Shown: positions 42,941 to 53,535, counted from the first letter of the stretch. The stretch is DNA of 64,000 nucleotides from Desmodus rotundus (GCF_022682495.2 NC_071395.1:57179242-57243241); one strand, 5' to 3'. The notes: a model not told the origin generated them from the sequence alone. Program-made: numbers and translations.

Positions 42941-43599
42941 TAATCAATAAAATGAACAGGTTCATTTTTATTTTAATGATTATTGATAAAAAATTAGCAA
43001 AACAAGGGGGAGAACATGATAAACTGGGGGCAAACTTGGTCTTTTAAGGCATAGAAGTCCAAGCTAAAAGCATTGAACTCACCACTTCCCGACCATGCAG
43101 TCTTAGAGAAACTGTTTATTCCTGTGTGCAGCATGGAGTCACAGCAGCCCACCCCATCTCTGTCAGGGATATCGCAGGGAGAGAGGAGGTGGCCCTGTAG
43201 ACAGTCATATGCTGCCTGGGCCAGAGCATGGCCTCAGTGAAGGATGCACGGGATGCTGATGGGACAATGGAGAAAAGGAGGAGGAGGAGGAGGAAACCCC
43301 CTTTCAGGCCTCGACAGTGGTGATACCGTGATTTATAATAAATACGTATTAGGAATTCATCTATTTCTGGCACAGAGCTCCTAAAATGCTAGGGATTGCC
43401 TGTGTGGAGAGCTGCACAGATGTCTTTTGTTATGCTAATGAGGCGACTTTTGGCATTTCCTAAGGAGGGAGGCTGGTTGCTTAGAGAACCCATCCTGGGA
43501 TGGGGGGTTGGCAGGTTCAGTCCCACCTCCTGGCCTCCAGGGAGGGGCTGGAGAGCGAACCAATCACTGAGAGCCGATGATTTACTCAGCCACGCTGTA

Positions 43600-43925
43600 A
43601 AAATAGAATAAATAGAGCCATTTTAAGGTGGAGCTGGAGTCACCACTCCACAGCAACAGCCTTGCACATCTTACGCGTCCGATTTTTGGGATATTAAAAT
43701 GGCAGAATAACCTTTGGAGGGGCCTAAGCAACATTTTGCCCCAAAGACCTGTTTGCAAAGCTAACAAGAAAGCAGGTATTAGGACCACTGGACTGATGAC
43801 TATTGGACTGAAAGCTGAAAACATTGTTTAGAATTAGTGTCACTGTTATGATATTCGCATCAATAGAAATGCCATCCTTCTACTGACGTCATTGTTCCCC
43901 TTCCCTTTCCTTTTGATTCCTAAAT
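43600..43925 (+). repeat. LTR-like repeat, copy 1
   Basis: It shares an extended block with 61705-62040 on the same strand: GAGCTGGAG, CCTTTGGA-GGGGCCTAAG, CCCCAAAGACCTGTTTGCAA, CTGGACTGATG, then GGACTGAAAGCTGAAAACAT. Just upstream are CCAATCACTGAG and AATAGAATAAATAGAGCC, suggesting an LTR promoter. I do not recognise the family. Confidence 0.55.
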
Positions 43926-45517
43926 GGAACACTAGTTGGGTTCCTGTCTAAATCAGTGATTCCAGAGTAGCCATCATTTGATGCCTGTGGCCTCTGAGTT
44001 TGAAAGGCTTTATTTTTTAGGTTAGCACACCTGGCCTCGCAAACAGGCTCTAACGTGGCCTCACCCTCATGATCTGTCAGCCCCAGGACTGGGTACCATA
44101 CCTGCAGAGCCTCTTTTGTGCTCACTGCTTCCATGGACTGCTGTCTCATTGACTGTGAAGCCTCTTAGGTTCAGACCTCCCTCCTTTTTTGCTTGATGTC
44201 AACTGCCTTTCTCTGAGAGGAGAAAGGGTTTTTCCTTCAAGGGAGGGGGGTGACTGCCCAGGTGCTGGCAGGTAGTACGATGCCTCAGAGCAAAGGGGTG
44301 CTGTTTCTCAAAAGGTGGTCACCCGTTTAATTGTGTTCCTTTGTTTCCTTTTCTTGTCTCTGTTGGTGTTTGTCATAAGAAAAGTACTCCACAAAGGGAG
44401 AGGGCTCCAAACCAGTCTGAGACAATGCAATACACTCTTTGCTTAATAACCGAAAGTGTTTAAAAGAAAAAATAACTTCTAAATGAATCCTAAAAGAAAC
44501 TTTGGGCATTTGAGTAGATACTTTCGAATTTCTTATTGTTTATCTTGTCTGAAACCTGACAAGACATTTAAAAGAATCTAATAACTCTATGATCATAAAC
44601 TTGGCAAAGTTAAAAGTCTAATAAGACTTTTTTGAAGTCCTCTCAGTAACTTCCAAAGTCTTCCCACACATATCAGAAATGTAAACATGGCCCAAAACTG
44701 CCTGAGACTAAACAAACCAAAGGGAAAAACAGTGGGAGAGAGAGCCTTTCAAAACACGAGGAGCTAAACAGGCTCCCACCCCTACTTAAACATTGTTTAT
44801 CAAGGACAAATACAAATCTGAAAGGTTTAGCCATTTGAATGAACAAACTAACTTATTCCAACTGTTACAAATTAATGAAGTTTGCTGTACCTGTCTCATG
44901 GTTAAAAAAATTTTTTTAAAGTAAAATGATCTGATCTTTGGTTGTATCTGACTATATAGGTGTATGTAGAGGAAATTAACAAAATTGGTTTATATAAAAA
45001 GTTCTGTTTAATTGGCTTCAAGAACTTAACCACTTATATAAATTAAGAAATATAACCAACTAACACGAATGTTTTCAGGATCACACGATCTGGGAAAAGA
45101 TTTAATATCAAAATTGATTTAAGTTTGTTGGTTTAATTAAAATAGCCATGTTATTAAAGTTAGCAACACCTAATACAATATTTTTATTTTATCTGCCTTT
45201 TAAAAAAAATAAGTTCATGCTATCTTTGGTATAGGGTTTGTCAATAGGAAAACAGCTTGGGATAATAATCAACTTTGTCTAACGTCTCATAAAATTTTTG
45301 AGTAATCTAAATATAATTACAGAAATTTAATAAATTAAACAGCTGAAATGAAACAAAAGGTTGTTGGTGAAACTTTTCAATAATTGTTTTATGATGTATG
45401 TACTTAAAAATAATTTCCTAAATTCTTTTGGTAACTTGAAGCCCTAGATTTCTACTGAGTTAAGTTAAAGGATGAAAATGGGAGCAGCCCTGTCCTCCCC
45501 TGAGCACCACACCTGCA
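43926..45517 (+). other. AT-rich intron, unassigned
   Basis: No exon is visible. From 44500 the text is AT-rich and could be a decayed ERV interior or a relic too old to recognise. Confidence 0.25.
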
Positions 45518-46549
45518 ATGGAGTCGCAGAGTTCTGACGGAGAGAGATTCAAGGTTGATGTTGAAACTGCCAATCAATCTGTGACTATTAAGACCAGCTT
45601 AGGTGACCTGGGAATAGGTGATGACCCAGTTCCTCTACCAAGCGTTGCCGCAGCAATGTTAGGAAAGGTCACTCAGTGGCGCATGGATGACTGGCCTCCT
45701 CCTCCTGAAGATTACGAGAACATAGAGGAGTGGACAGATGATATCCTTGTATGGGACCCGGAATTCCTGAAAGTTGACCAAAGAACACTTTTTAAACTTC
45801 TTCTGGCTGCAAACTAGTTAGGCATCAAAGGTTAGCCTGATGTTACATGCAAGACTGTTGCCAGTGTGATCAAGGAGAAAACTGAAGAGATTTGCAAGAA
45901 CTTCAATACCAAAAATGACTTTACTGAAGCCCTGGCTGGGTGGCTGAGTTGGTTGGGGTGTTGTCCCGTACACTGGGAAGTTGCAGGTTAGATCCCTGGT
46001 CAGGTAATATACCTAGGTTGTGGGTTTGATCCCTGGGGGGGGCATGTATAGGACACAACTGATGGATGTTTCTCTCTCTCTCTGTTCCTCTCTCTCAAAT
46101 CAATAAACATAGCCTCAGATGAGGGAAAAATGACTTTCCTGAAGAAGAAGAGGAAGCCCAGGTACGAAAAGAGAACCAGGGGTGAGAAGAGAAGTGAAAT
46201 GTTGTATCCAACACTGTGACACTGTAAGGGCTGTTCCAAACACTAGTTGCACTGCTCTGCTTATAACTGTTAATATCAGACAAACAGCAGACAAATGCAG
46301 AGCAAAGGCATTGTGTTGGCAGGACAGTGTGCTCATTGCATGTGCAGTCTGGGCACACATTCCAACCCTATGGCTGAGTCTGTCCCAGTCTGATCAAGTT
46401 TCTTTTCTGTTTGCTCTGAACAACACTGAGTTGTGGGTCTCTACATCAGGTGGCATTTTGGGCTTTCTCTCTTTTTGTCAAGTGATTTCTGCCCAGTTTA
46501 TTGTCCAGTTAACTTTAGTTTAGTGACCTTTTTAAAAAATGGCACTGTA
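45518..46549 (+). pseudogene. SKP1: SKP1 processed pseudogene, main part
   Basis: The frame carries [34 protein letters not shown] and [17 protein letters not shown], matching SKP1, the cullin-RING ligase adaptor. There are no introns. It lacks the first codons, has lost several codons in the acidic segment, and a Tyr codon has become TAG at 45815. Further SKP1 sequence follows (GTTACATGCAAGACTGTTGC), is interrupted by a SINE at 45930-46125, then resumes with the C-terminal segment and 3' UTR (GTTGCACTGCTCTGCTTATA) until an L1 breaks it at 46550. It lies on the strand opposite ADAMTS2, inside its intron. Confidence 0.93.
45930..46125 (+). mobile_element. SINE inside the SKP1 pseudogene
   Basis: GCCCTGGCTGGGTGGCTGAG head, a GGTTAGATCCCTGGTCAGG box and a CTCTCTCAAATCAATAAACA tail define a tRNA-derived SINE, of a variant different from the GTTCGATTCCC type elsewhere in the window. 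It is flanked by 19-bp direct repeats beginning AAAAATGACTTT (45911-45929 and 46126-46144) with one mismatch, and the repeat is itself SKP1 coding sequence. Confidence 0.93.
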
Positions 46550-48356
46550 GATGGCAGCAAGATAGGTGGGAGCAGAGTCCACTTCCCTTCAACGCCAGTG
46601 AAACACCTAGCTGATCTGAGGAGCAGAGCGAACAGCCAACAGTATTCCAGCATATATGAAGATCGGAGACCAAAGATAGAGGACACTGAAAGATCAGACG
46701 GTAAGAAGAGTGCTTAAGGACAATAAGGTCCCTGGGACCAGCGCGGGGACCAGGGCGGCTGAAGCCCCGGCCCGGGTGCAGGGTCTGCTGCAGGATTATT
46801 GGGAGAGAGCCAGGCTGGGCTGTGTGAGAGGCCAGGTGCTTGTTTGGACCAGGGGGCTTGAATAGGAAGAATTTCTCAAAAAGGAAAAGAAAATAGAGGG
46901 ACGCAGCAGCTAGTTAGAGAACTCTCCGCAGCAGCTGTGGCCTCTGGTGCCTCTCCCTGCTCAGCCCCTGGACTGTGAACGTGGAAAAGCAGCCCCAGCG
47001 CTCACCTGAAGCCCGGCTGGCGTGCACCCAGATTAGTGGACTGGGGGCCCACAACTGAAACTCCGGGTGAGCGCGCACCCTGATAAGCGGCCTGGCTGCC
47101 TGGGCGCCAGACCCAAAGTGCCCCAGTGGGCGCGTACCCCAATCAGTGGCCTGGGGCCCACATCTGAAACCCCCGGTGGGCGCGCTCCCTGATAAGCGGC
47201 CTGGCTGCCTGGGCCCACAGACAAAAAGAGCCTGGGTGGGCACGCACACCTAAAACCCCGGCTGGGTGCCCACACTTGAAACCTTGGGTGGGTGCGCAAC
47301 CGCATCAGTGGCTGGCTGCCCGACCCCTCCCCTCGAAGAGACCCAAAGCGGGGGATCTGCAGCCAACCCAAGTCCAAAGTGGAGATCGGCCACACCACCC
47401 AATCAACAGCCTGGCTGCCTGCAGGCGACCACACCCAAAAGCACGGGTTCTGAAAAACTCCTACCTAGCCCCTGAGCACAGGACCCTGCAGGGCCTACTG
47501 GCTCTCTAGGAGGAAGGCAGAACGCCCAGCAGAGGGGAGCTGCAGGGCTAGGGGAGACTGCATGCCCCGGAAAGACTTGACCCAGTAGGGGGCTGAACTA
47601 CCCCAAAGCAGCACCGAGAGCCCCTAGCATCTAAGACAGCAAAGAGCAAGAAGGTGGAAAGTGAGTTGCCCCTAATTGGTGCAACTCAAGGACAGCACAG
47701 CTGGTGAACTAAAGGCCTAGTGGGGAGCAAAAGGACCCTGAGGAACTGGACTGGAGGCTGGACAACAGCAAAGAGTGTGGCTCAGTAAGGGAGAAAAGTG
47801 AAACCAATCCTTCCAACCACCCCCTCCCGATCCACAGACAGGAAGACCAGCAGAACTAACCTGACCTGTTTAAAGCCAGCAGAAAACTTTTTTTTTTCCT
47901 CCTTTCCCCCTGAATTCCTTCTTCCTTTCTGTCCTTCTTTCTTCTTTTTTATTCCTTCTTCCTGCCTTCTTTTATTTATTCTTTTGTTTTAATTTTTGTT
48001 AAAATTCCTTCTTATCTTGCCTCTGATCTTTCTTTATCCCTTCTTCCTTCCTTCCTTTCCTTTTCTATTCCCTTTTTCCCTCCTTCCCTTCTTCTTCTTT
48101 TTTCTTTTTTTTTTTTTTGCCCCCATTCCTCTTTTTCCCACAGGTGAGACAAGAAAACCGGGAGTGCTGAAAAGACCAGAGTTAGACCGTGTTACATCCA
48201 TAAACGTCAGCTCAAGACCAGTGAGCACAGGAGATTAAGGAGACAGCACCACTGAATCCCATTGGCATTCTACCATAGAAGTTCATACCATAAACCCAGG
48301 GAGTCAGAATAGATCAATTTAAGAAGCAGGGGCTAACAAGAAGAGTCTCACAAACA
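46550..48356 (+). promoter_or_regulatory. L1-B 5' UTR / internal promoter
   Basis: A 1.8-kb GC-rich leader starting GATGGCAGCAAGATAGGTGG. It includes a tandem array at about 47020-47310 with a 109-bp period (for example CTGATAAGCGGCCTGGCTGC at 47080 and again at about 47189) and a 230-bp pyrimidine-rich tract at 47888-48120. L1-A has neither. Such arrays recall the promoter monomers of rodent L1s. Promoter activity is inferred from family knowledge. Confidence 0.75.
47020..47310 (+). repeat. 109-bp tandem repeat array in the L1-B 5' UTR
   Basis: Corresponding positions recur at a 109-base offset: CACAACTGAAA at 47050 and CACATCTGAAA at 47159, each followed by a CTGATAAGCGGCCTGGCTGC block. 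A third partial copy follows near 47260. Units differ at several positions, so the array is not newly duplicated. Confidence 0.8.
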
Positions 48357-49289
48357 ATGGGAAGACAAAGAAACAATTCCCAAATGAAAGGAAAGGAGGA
48401 AGCCTCAGAAACAATGCTAACTGAAAAAGAGGAGTGTCAACTATCAGATACTGAGTTCAAAGCAATGGTTATCAGGAAGCTTACCGAGCTCTCTGAGCTC
48501 ACAGAGAACTACCAGAAACTACAGGGAAACTACAATGAACGCACTGCATACTATATTAACATGAAAAAGGAAATAGAAACTATCAACAAGGGCCAAGAGG
48601 AAATGAAGAATACAATTTCTGAATTGAAGAACACAGTAGAAGGAATGAAAAGCAGATTTGATGAAGCAGAAGATCGGATCAGCGAGCTGGAGGACAAAGG
48701 AGAAAAAAACACCCAGAAAGAGCAAGAAAAGGAAAACAGGCTCAGAAAGAATGAACAGGGGTTAAGGAAAATGCAGGACACCATGAAACGTAATAATATC
48801 TGTATAATAGGGATACCAGAAGGAGAAGAAGAAGAGCAAGGGATAGAAAACCTGTTGGAAAAAGTAACGATGGAAAATTTCCCTAATCTGAGGAGAGAAA
48901 AAGTCACCCAAATCCAGGAAACACAGAGAGTCCCAAGCAAGAGGAACCCAAAAAGGCCCACTGCAAGACACATCATGATTAAAATGGCAAATTTCCAAGA
49001 CAAAGAGAGGATCTTAAAGGCAGCAAGGGAGAAACAAGAAGTAACATACAAGGGAGCCCCAATAAGGTTAGCAACTGACTTCTCAATGGAAACGCTCCAA
49101 GCCAGAAGAGAATGGCAAAAAATATTCCAAGTAATGAGAAACAGAGGCCTGCAACCAAGACTACTTTACCCAGCAAGGCTCTCAATCAAGATAGAAGGCC
49201 AAATAAAGAATTTCCCAGACAAAAGAAGTCTAAAAGAATACACTTCCACCAAACCAGCTCTGCAAGAGATGCTAAAGGGACTGCTTTAA
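48357..49289 (+). CDS. L1-B ORF1p, intact 310-residue frame
   Basis: ORF1p is the trimeric RNA-binding chaperone that coats L1 RNA in the cytoplasm. The frame is uninterrupted. Residues 1-45 are a basic and acidic start (MGRQRNNSQMKGKEE). A long coiled coil (about 50-150) contains ISELKNTVEGMKSRFDEAED. The RRM (about 150-235) has NICIIGIPEGEEEEQG, and the C-terminal domain (about 236-310) has ERILKAAREKQEVTYKGAPI and TLQARREWQKIFQVM. It ends QEMLKGLL. Length is a little shorter than human ORF1p (338). It is the only complete LINE frame in the window, and its integrity beside a broken ORF2 is notable. Confidence 0.93.
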   Translation: MGRQRNNSQMKGKEEASETMLTEKEECQLSDTEFKAMVIRKLTELSELTENYQKLQGNYNERTAYYINMKKEIETINKGQEEMKNTISELKNTVEGMKSRFDEAEDRISELEDKGEKNTQKEQEKENRLRKNEQGLRKMQDTMKRNNICIIGIPEGEEEEQGIENLLEKVTMENFPNLRREKVTQIQETQRVPSKRNPKRPTARHIMIKMANFQDKERILKAAREKQEVTYKGAPIRLATDFSMETLQARREWQKIFQVMRNRGLQPRLLYPARLSIKIEGQIKNFPDKRSLKEYTSTKPALQEMLKGLL

Positions 49290-49340
49290 GGAAAGGAAGG
49301 AAAAGAGAAAGAGAGAGGAACACAGGTAGGAAAAAAGGCA

Positions 49341-52300
49341 ATGAATAACTACCTATCGATAATAACCTTAAACGTAAATGGATTAAATGCTCCAATCAAA
49401 AGACAGAATAGCTGAATGGATAAGAATACATGACCCACACATATGCTGCCTACAAGAGACCCATCTCAGGACAAAAGACTTACACAGACTGAAAGTGAAG
49501 GGCTGGAAACAAATTTTCCAAGCAAACAGACAGGAAAAAAAAGCAGGGGTAGCAAAACTCATATCAGACAAAATAGACTTCCAAAGAAGGGCCATAAAAA
49601 GAGACCCAGAAGGTCACTTCATAATACTCAAAGGAAGAATCCACCAAGAAGACATAAACATTGTAAATATATATGCACCTAACATAGGAGCACCCAAATG
49701 CATAAAGAAAGTCTTGGAGGACTTCAAGAAAGATATTGACAGCAACACAATTACAGTAGGGGACTTTAACACCCCACTGTCAAAAATGGAGAGGTCTTCC
49801 AAACAAAATATCAACAAGAATATTGTGTCACTTAACAATACCCTAGATGAAATGGACTTAACTGATATATATAGAGCTTTTCATCCCAAAGGAGCAAAAT
49901 ACACATTCTTTTCAAGTGTCCATGGAACTTTTTCAAAGATAGACCACATGATAGGACACAAAGCAAGCCTCAACAAATTCAAGAAAATTGAAATCATATC
50001 AAGCATCTTCTCTGACCACAAGGGTCTGAAACTAGAAACCAACCCCAAGGGTAAAAACCCAAAACACTCAAAATCATGGAGACTGAATAGCATGCTATTA
50101 AACAATGAATGGGTGAAGAACAAGATTAGGGAAGAAATCAAAAACTTTCTGGAAACAAATGAAAATGAACTCACAACAACCCAAAACCTATGGGACACAG
50201 CAAAGGCAGTCCAGAGAGGGAAGTTCATAGCAATACATGCCTACCTTAAAAAGATAGAAACATTTCAAACAAACAACATCACCCTACGCCTACAAGAACT
50301 GGAGGAACAACAACAAAGACAGCCCAGAGGAAGCAGAAGGAAGGAAATAACCAAGATCAGAGCAGAACTAAATGACATAGAGACTAAAAGCACAATTGTA
50401 AGGATCAATGAATCCAGGAGCTGGTTCTTTGAAAAGATAAACAAAATCGACAAGCCTTTAAGTAGGCTCATCAAGAAGAAAAGAGAGAGGATCCAAATAA
50501 ACAGAATTAGAAATGAAAGTGGAGAGATTACAACTGATACCACAGAAATACAAAGGATCGTAAGAAATTACTATGAAGAACTGTATGCTAAGAAATTTGA
50601 AAACCTAGATGAAATGGACACATTTCTAGAAAAATATAATCTTCCAAAACTGAATGAAGAAGAAGCAGAAAACCTGCACAGACCAATAACAGCAGAGGAA
50701 ATTGAAGCAGTCATCAAAAAACTCCCAATACACAAAAGCCCTGGACCAGATGGTTTCAGAGGAGATTTCTACAAAGCATTTAAGGGAGAGCTAACCCCCA
50801 TCCTCCACAGATTATTTCAAAAAATTCAAGAAGATGGAACACTCCCAAACTCTTTTTATGAAGCTAACATCACCCTAAGCTCAAAACCAGATAAAGACAT
50901 AACAAAGGAAGAAAACTTCAGGCCAACATCGCTGATGAACATACATGCTAAAATCCTCAACAAAATACTGGCAAACTGCATCCAGCAATACATTAAAAAG
51001 ATCATACACCATGACCAAGTGGGATTCGTCCCAGGGATGCAAGGATGGTACAATATTCGCAAATCAATAAACATAATACATCACATCAATAACAGCAAAG
51101 ACAAAAATCACATGATCATATCAATAGATGTGGAAAAAGCATTTGATAAGATACAACACCCATTTTTGATAAAAACACTCAGCAAAGTGGGAATAAAGGG
51201 AGCATTCCTCAACATAATAAAGGCCATATACGAGAGACCTACAGCCAACATCATACTCAATGGACAAAAACTTAGAGCTTTCCCACTAAGATCAGGAACA
51301 AGACAAGGATGCTCTCTTTCACCACTCCTATTCAACATAGTATTGGAAGTCCTAGCCACAGCAATCAGACAAGAAAAAGAAATAAAAGGCATCCAAATTG
51401 GAAAGGAGGAAATGAAACTGTCACTGTTTGCAGATGGCATGAGAGTGTACATGGAAAATCCTATAGACTCCACCAAAAAACTACTTGACCTAATAAATGA
51501 ATTTGGCAAAACAGCTGGATACAAAGTCAATATTCAGAAATCAAAGGCATTCCTGTACACCAACAATGAAACTGCAGAAACAGAAATCAGGAAAAAAATC
51601 CCATTTGATATAGCAACAAGAAAAATCAAGTACCTAGGAATCAACCTAACCAAGGAGGTAAAAGACCTGTACTCAGAAAACTACACAACACTGAAGAAAG
51701 AAATTAAGGAAGACACAAACAAATGGAAGCATGTACCATGCTCATGGATTGGAAGAATTAACATCATCAAAATGGCTATACTACCCAAAACAATTTATAG
51801 ATTCAATGCAATCCCTATTAGAGTACCCATGACATATTTCACAGATTGAGAACAAACATTTCAGAAATTCATATGGAACCATAAATGACCCCAAATAGCT
51901 GCAGCAATTTTGAGAAAGAAGAACAAAGCAGGAGGGATCACAATATCTGATATCAAATTGTATTACAAGACCACTGTCATCAAAACAGCCTGGTACTGGC
52001 ATAAAAACAGGCACATAGACCAATGGAACAGAATAGAGAGCCCAGAAATAAACCCAAGTCTCTATGGTCAATTAATATTTGACAAAGGAGGCAGAAGCAT
52101 AAAATGGAGCAAAAACAGCCTCTTCAACAGATGGTGTTGGGAGATCTGGACAGCTACATGCAAAAAAATGAAACTCGATCACCAACTCACGCCATATACG
52201 AAAATAAATTCAAGATGGATAAAAGACTTAAATATAAGTTGTAACACCATAAAAGTCCTTGAGGAAAATATTGGCAGGAAAATCTCAGACATTCCACGCA

Positions 52301-53154
52301 ACAACATCCTCACAGACATGTCCCCTAAAGCAAGGGACATAAAGGAAAGAATAAACAAATGGGATCTCATCAAAATAAAAAGCTTCTGCATGGCTAAAGA
52401 AAACAGCGCCAAATTACAAAGAGAACCAACAGTATGGGAAAACATATTTGCTAATGATACCTCAGACAAGGGCCTGATCTCCAAAATATATAAAGAACTC
52501 ACACGACTCCACTCCAGGAAGACAAACAACCCAATGAAAAAATGGGCAAAGGACTTGAACAGACACTTCTCCAAGGAAGACATACAGAGGTCCAGGAGAC
52601 ATATGAAAAGACGCTCAGCATCACTAGCCATCAGAGAGATGCAAATTAAAACCACAATGAGGTACCATCTCACACCAGTCAGAGTGGCCAACATAAACAA
52701 ATCCACAAACAAATGTTGGAGAGGATGCGGAGAAAAGGGAACCCTAGTGCACTGTTAGTGGGAATGCAGACTGGTGAGGCCACTGTGGAAAACAGTATGG
52801 AATTTCCTCAGAAAACTAAAAATGGAACTGCCCTTTGACCCAGTAATTCCGCTGCTGGGATTATACCCTAAGAACCCTGAAACACCAATCCAAAAGAACC
52901 TGTGCACCCCAATGTTCATAGCAGCACAATTTACAATAGCCAAGTACTGGAAGCAACCGAAGTGCCCATCAGCAAACGAGTGGATCCCAAAACTATGGTA
53001 TATTTACACAATGGAATTCTATGCAGCAGAGAGAAAGAAGGAGCTTATACCCTTTGCAACAGCATGGATGGAACTGGAGAGCATTATGCTAAGTGAAATA
53101 AGCCAGGAAGTGAGGGACAAATACCATATGATCTCACGTTTAACTGGAACATAA
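49341..53154 (+). pseudogene. L1-B ORF2, nearly intact but defective
   Basis: The nominal start at 49341 gives [20 protein letters not shown] and stops at 49413. The rest of the protein is in a second frame, open from ATG 49387. In that frame the endonuclease has [29 protein letters not shown] and SDHKGL. The reverse transcriptase has [22 protein letters not shown] and [13 protein letters not shown], but FADG at 51427-51438 where the catalytic FADD is expected. Three in-frame stops follow: TGA at 51847, TGA at 51886 and TAG at 52756. The C-terminal segments continue in the same frame to 53154 ([13 protein letters not shown], then KYWKQPKCPSANEW). Apart from the early shift the frame is maintained over 3.7 kb. 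Confidence 0.94.
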
Positions 53155-53412
53155 TCAATAGAAGAAAAAAGCAAACAAAATATAACCAGAGACATTGAAG
53201 TTAAGAACAATCTAACAATAGCCAGGGGGGAGTGGGGTGGGGACAGTGGCAAGAGGGGATTACAGAAACTACTATAAAGGACACATGGACAAAATCAAGG
53301 GGGAGGGTGGAGGTGGGGGAGGGAGGTGGTTTCAGCTGTTGTGAGGTGGAGGGATGGGGAGAGAAGGCATGCAACTGTAATTGAATAACAATAAAAAAAA
53401 GTTAAAAAAAAA
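53155..53412 (+). other. L1-B 3' UTR with G-rich tract and first A-tail
   Basis: The G-rich polypurine stretch (GGGGGGAGTGGGGTGGGGAC and AAGGGGGAGGGTGGAGGTGG) is the typical L1 3' UTR signature. It ends CATGCAACTGTAATTGAATA followed by an A-run interrupted by GTT, the element's own poly(A). Confidence 0.85.
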
Positions 53413-53470
53413 CAGAAACTATCCTTACAATTGTATAATTGTCCTGTTTATTAAACAATTCTGTTATTTG
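53413..53470 (+). other. Probable L1 3' transduction segment
   Basis: A 58-base unique stretch lies between the L1 A-tail and a second A-run that joins the target-site duplication. It contains ATTAAA at 53450-53455, 16 bases before the second A-run. This is the structure left when transcription reads past the L1 signal into flanking DNA at the source locus. It does not resemble SKP1 sequence. Confidence 0.75.
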
Positions 53471-53472
53471 AA

Positions 53473-53535
53473 AAAAAATGGCACTGTAAATAAAACAACC
53501 TGCAAAAGTTTTCTAAAATAGAAAAAAAAGATAAA
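53473..53535 (+). pseudogene. SKP1: SKP1 processed pseudogene, 3' end beyond the L1
   Basis: After the L1 and the second copy of the target site, the sequence TGTAAATAAAACAACCTGCA continues the pseudogene 3' UTR with an AATAAA signal and ends in an A-rich stretch near 53530, the retrocopy poly(A) tail. The original target-site duplication of the retrocopy is not obvious. Confidence 0.7.

Larger units (their letters stand above)
46550..53472 (+). mobile_element. L1 LINE, full length, young (L1-B)
   Basis: It is bounded by a perfect 16-bp target-site duplication AAAAAATGGCACTGTA (46534-46549 and 53473-53488), so it inserted as a unit into the SKP1 pseudogene 3' UTR. Order: 5' UTR with tandem repeats, intact ORF1, ORF2 with a frameshift and three in-frame stops, G-rich 3' UTR, first A-tail, a 58-bp extra segment and a second A-run. 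It is less decayed than L1-A. It is on the strand opposite ADAMTS2 transcription. Confidence 0.96.

Noticed and set aside
45518..45817. 99-codon frame as an expressed SKP1-like gene
   Set aside because: It lacks the normal N-terminus and introns, has lost codons and has a premature stop, and is interrupted by a SINE and an L1.
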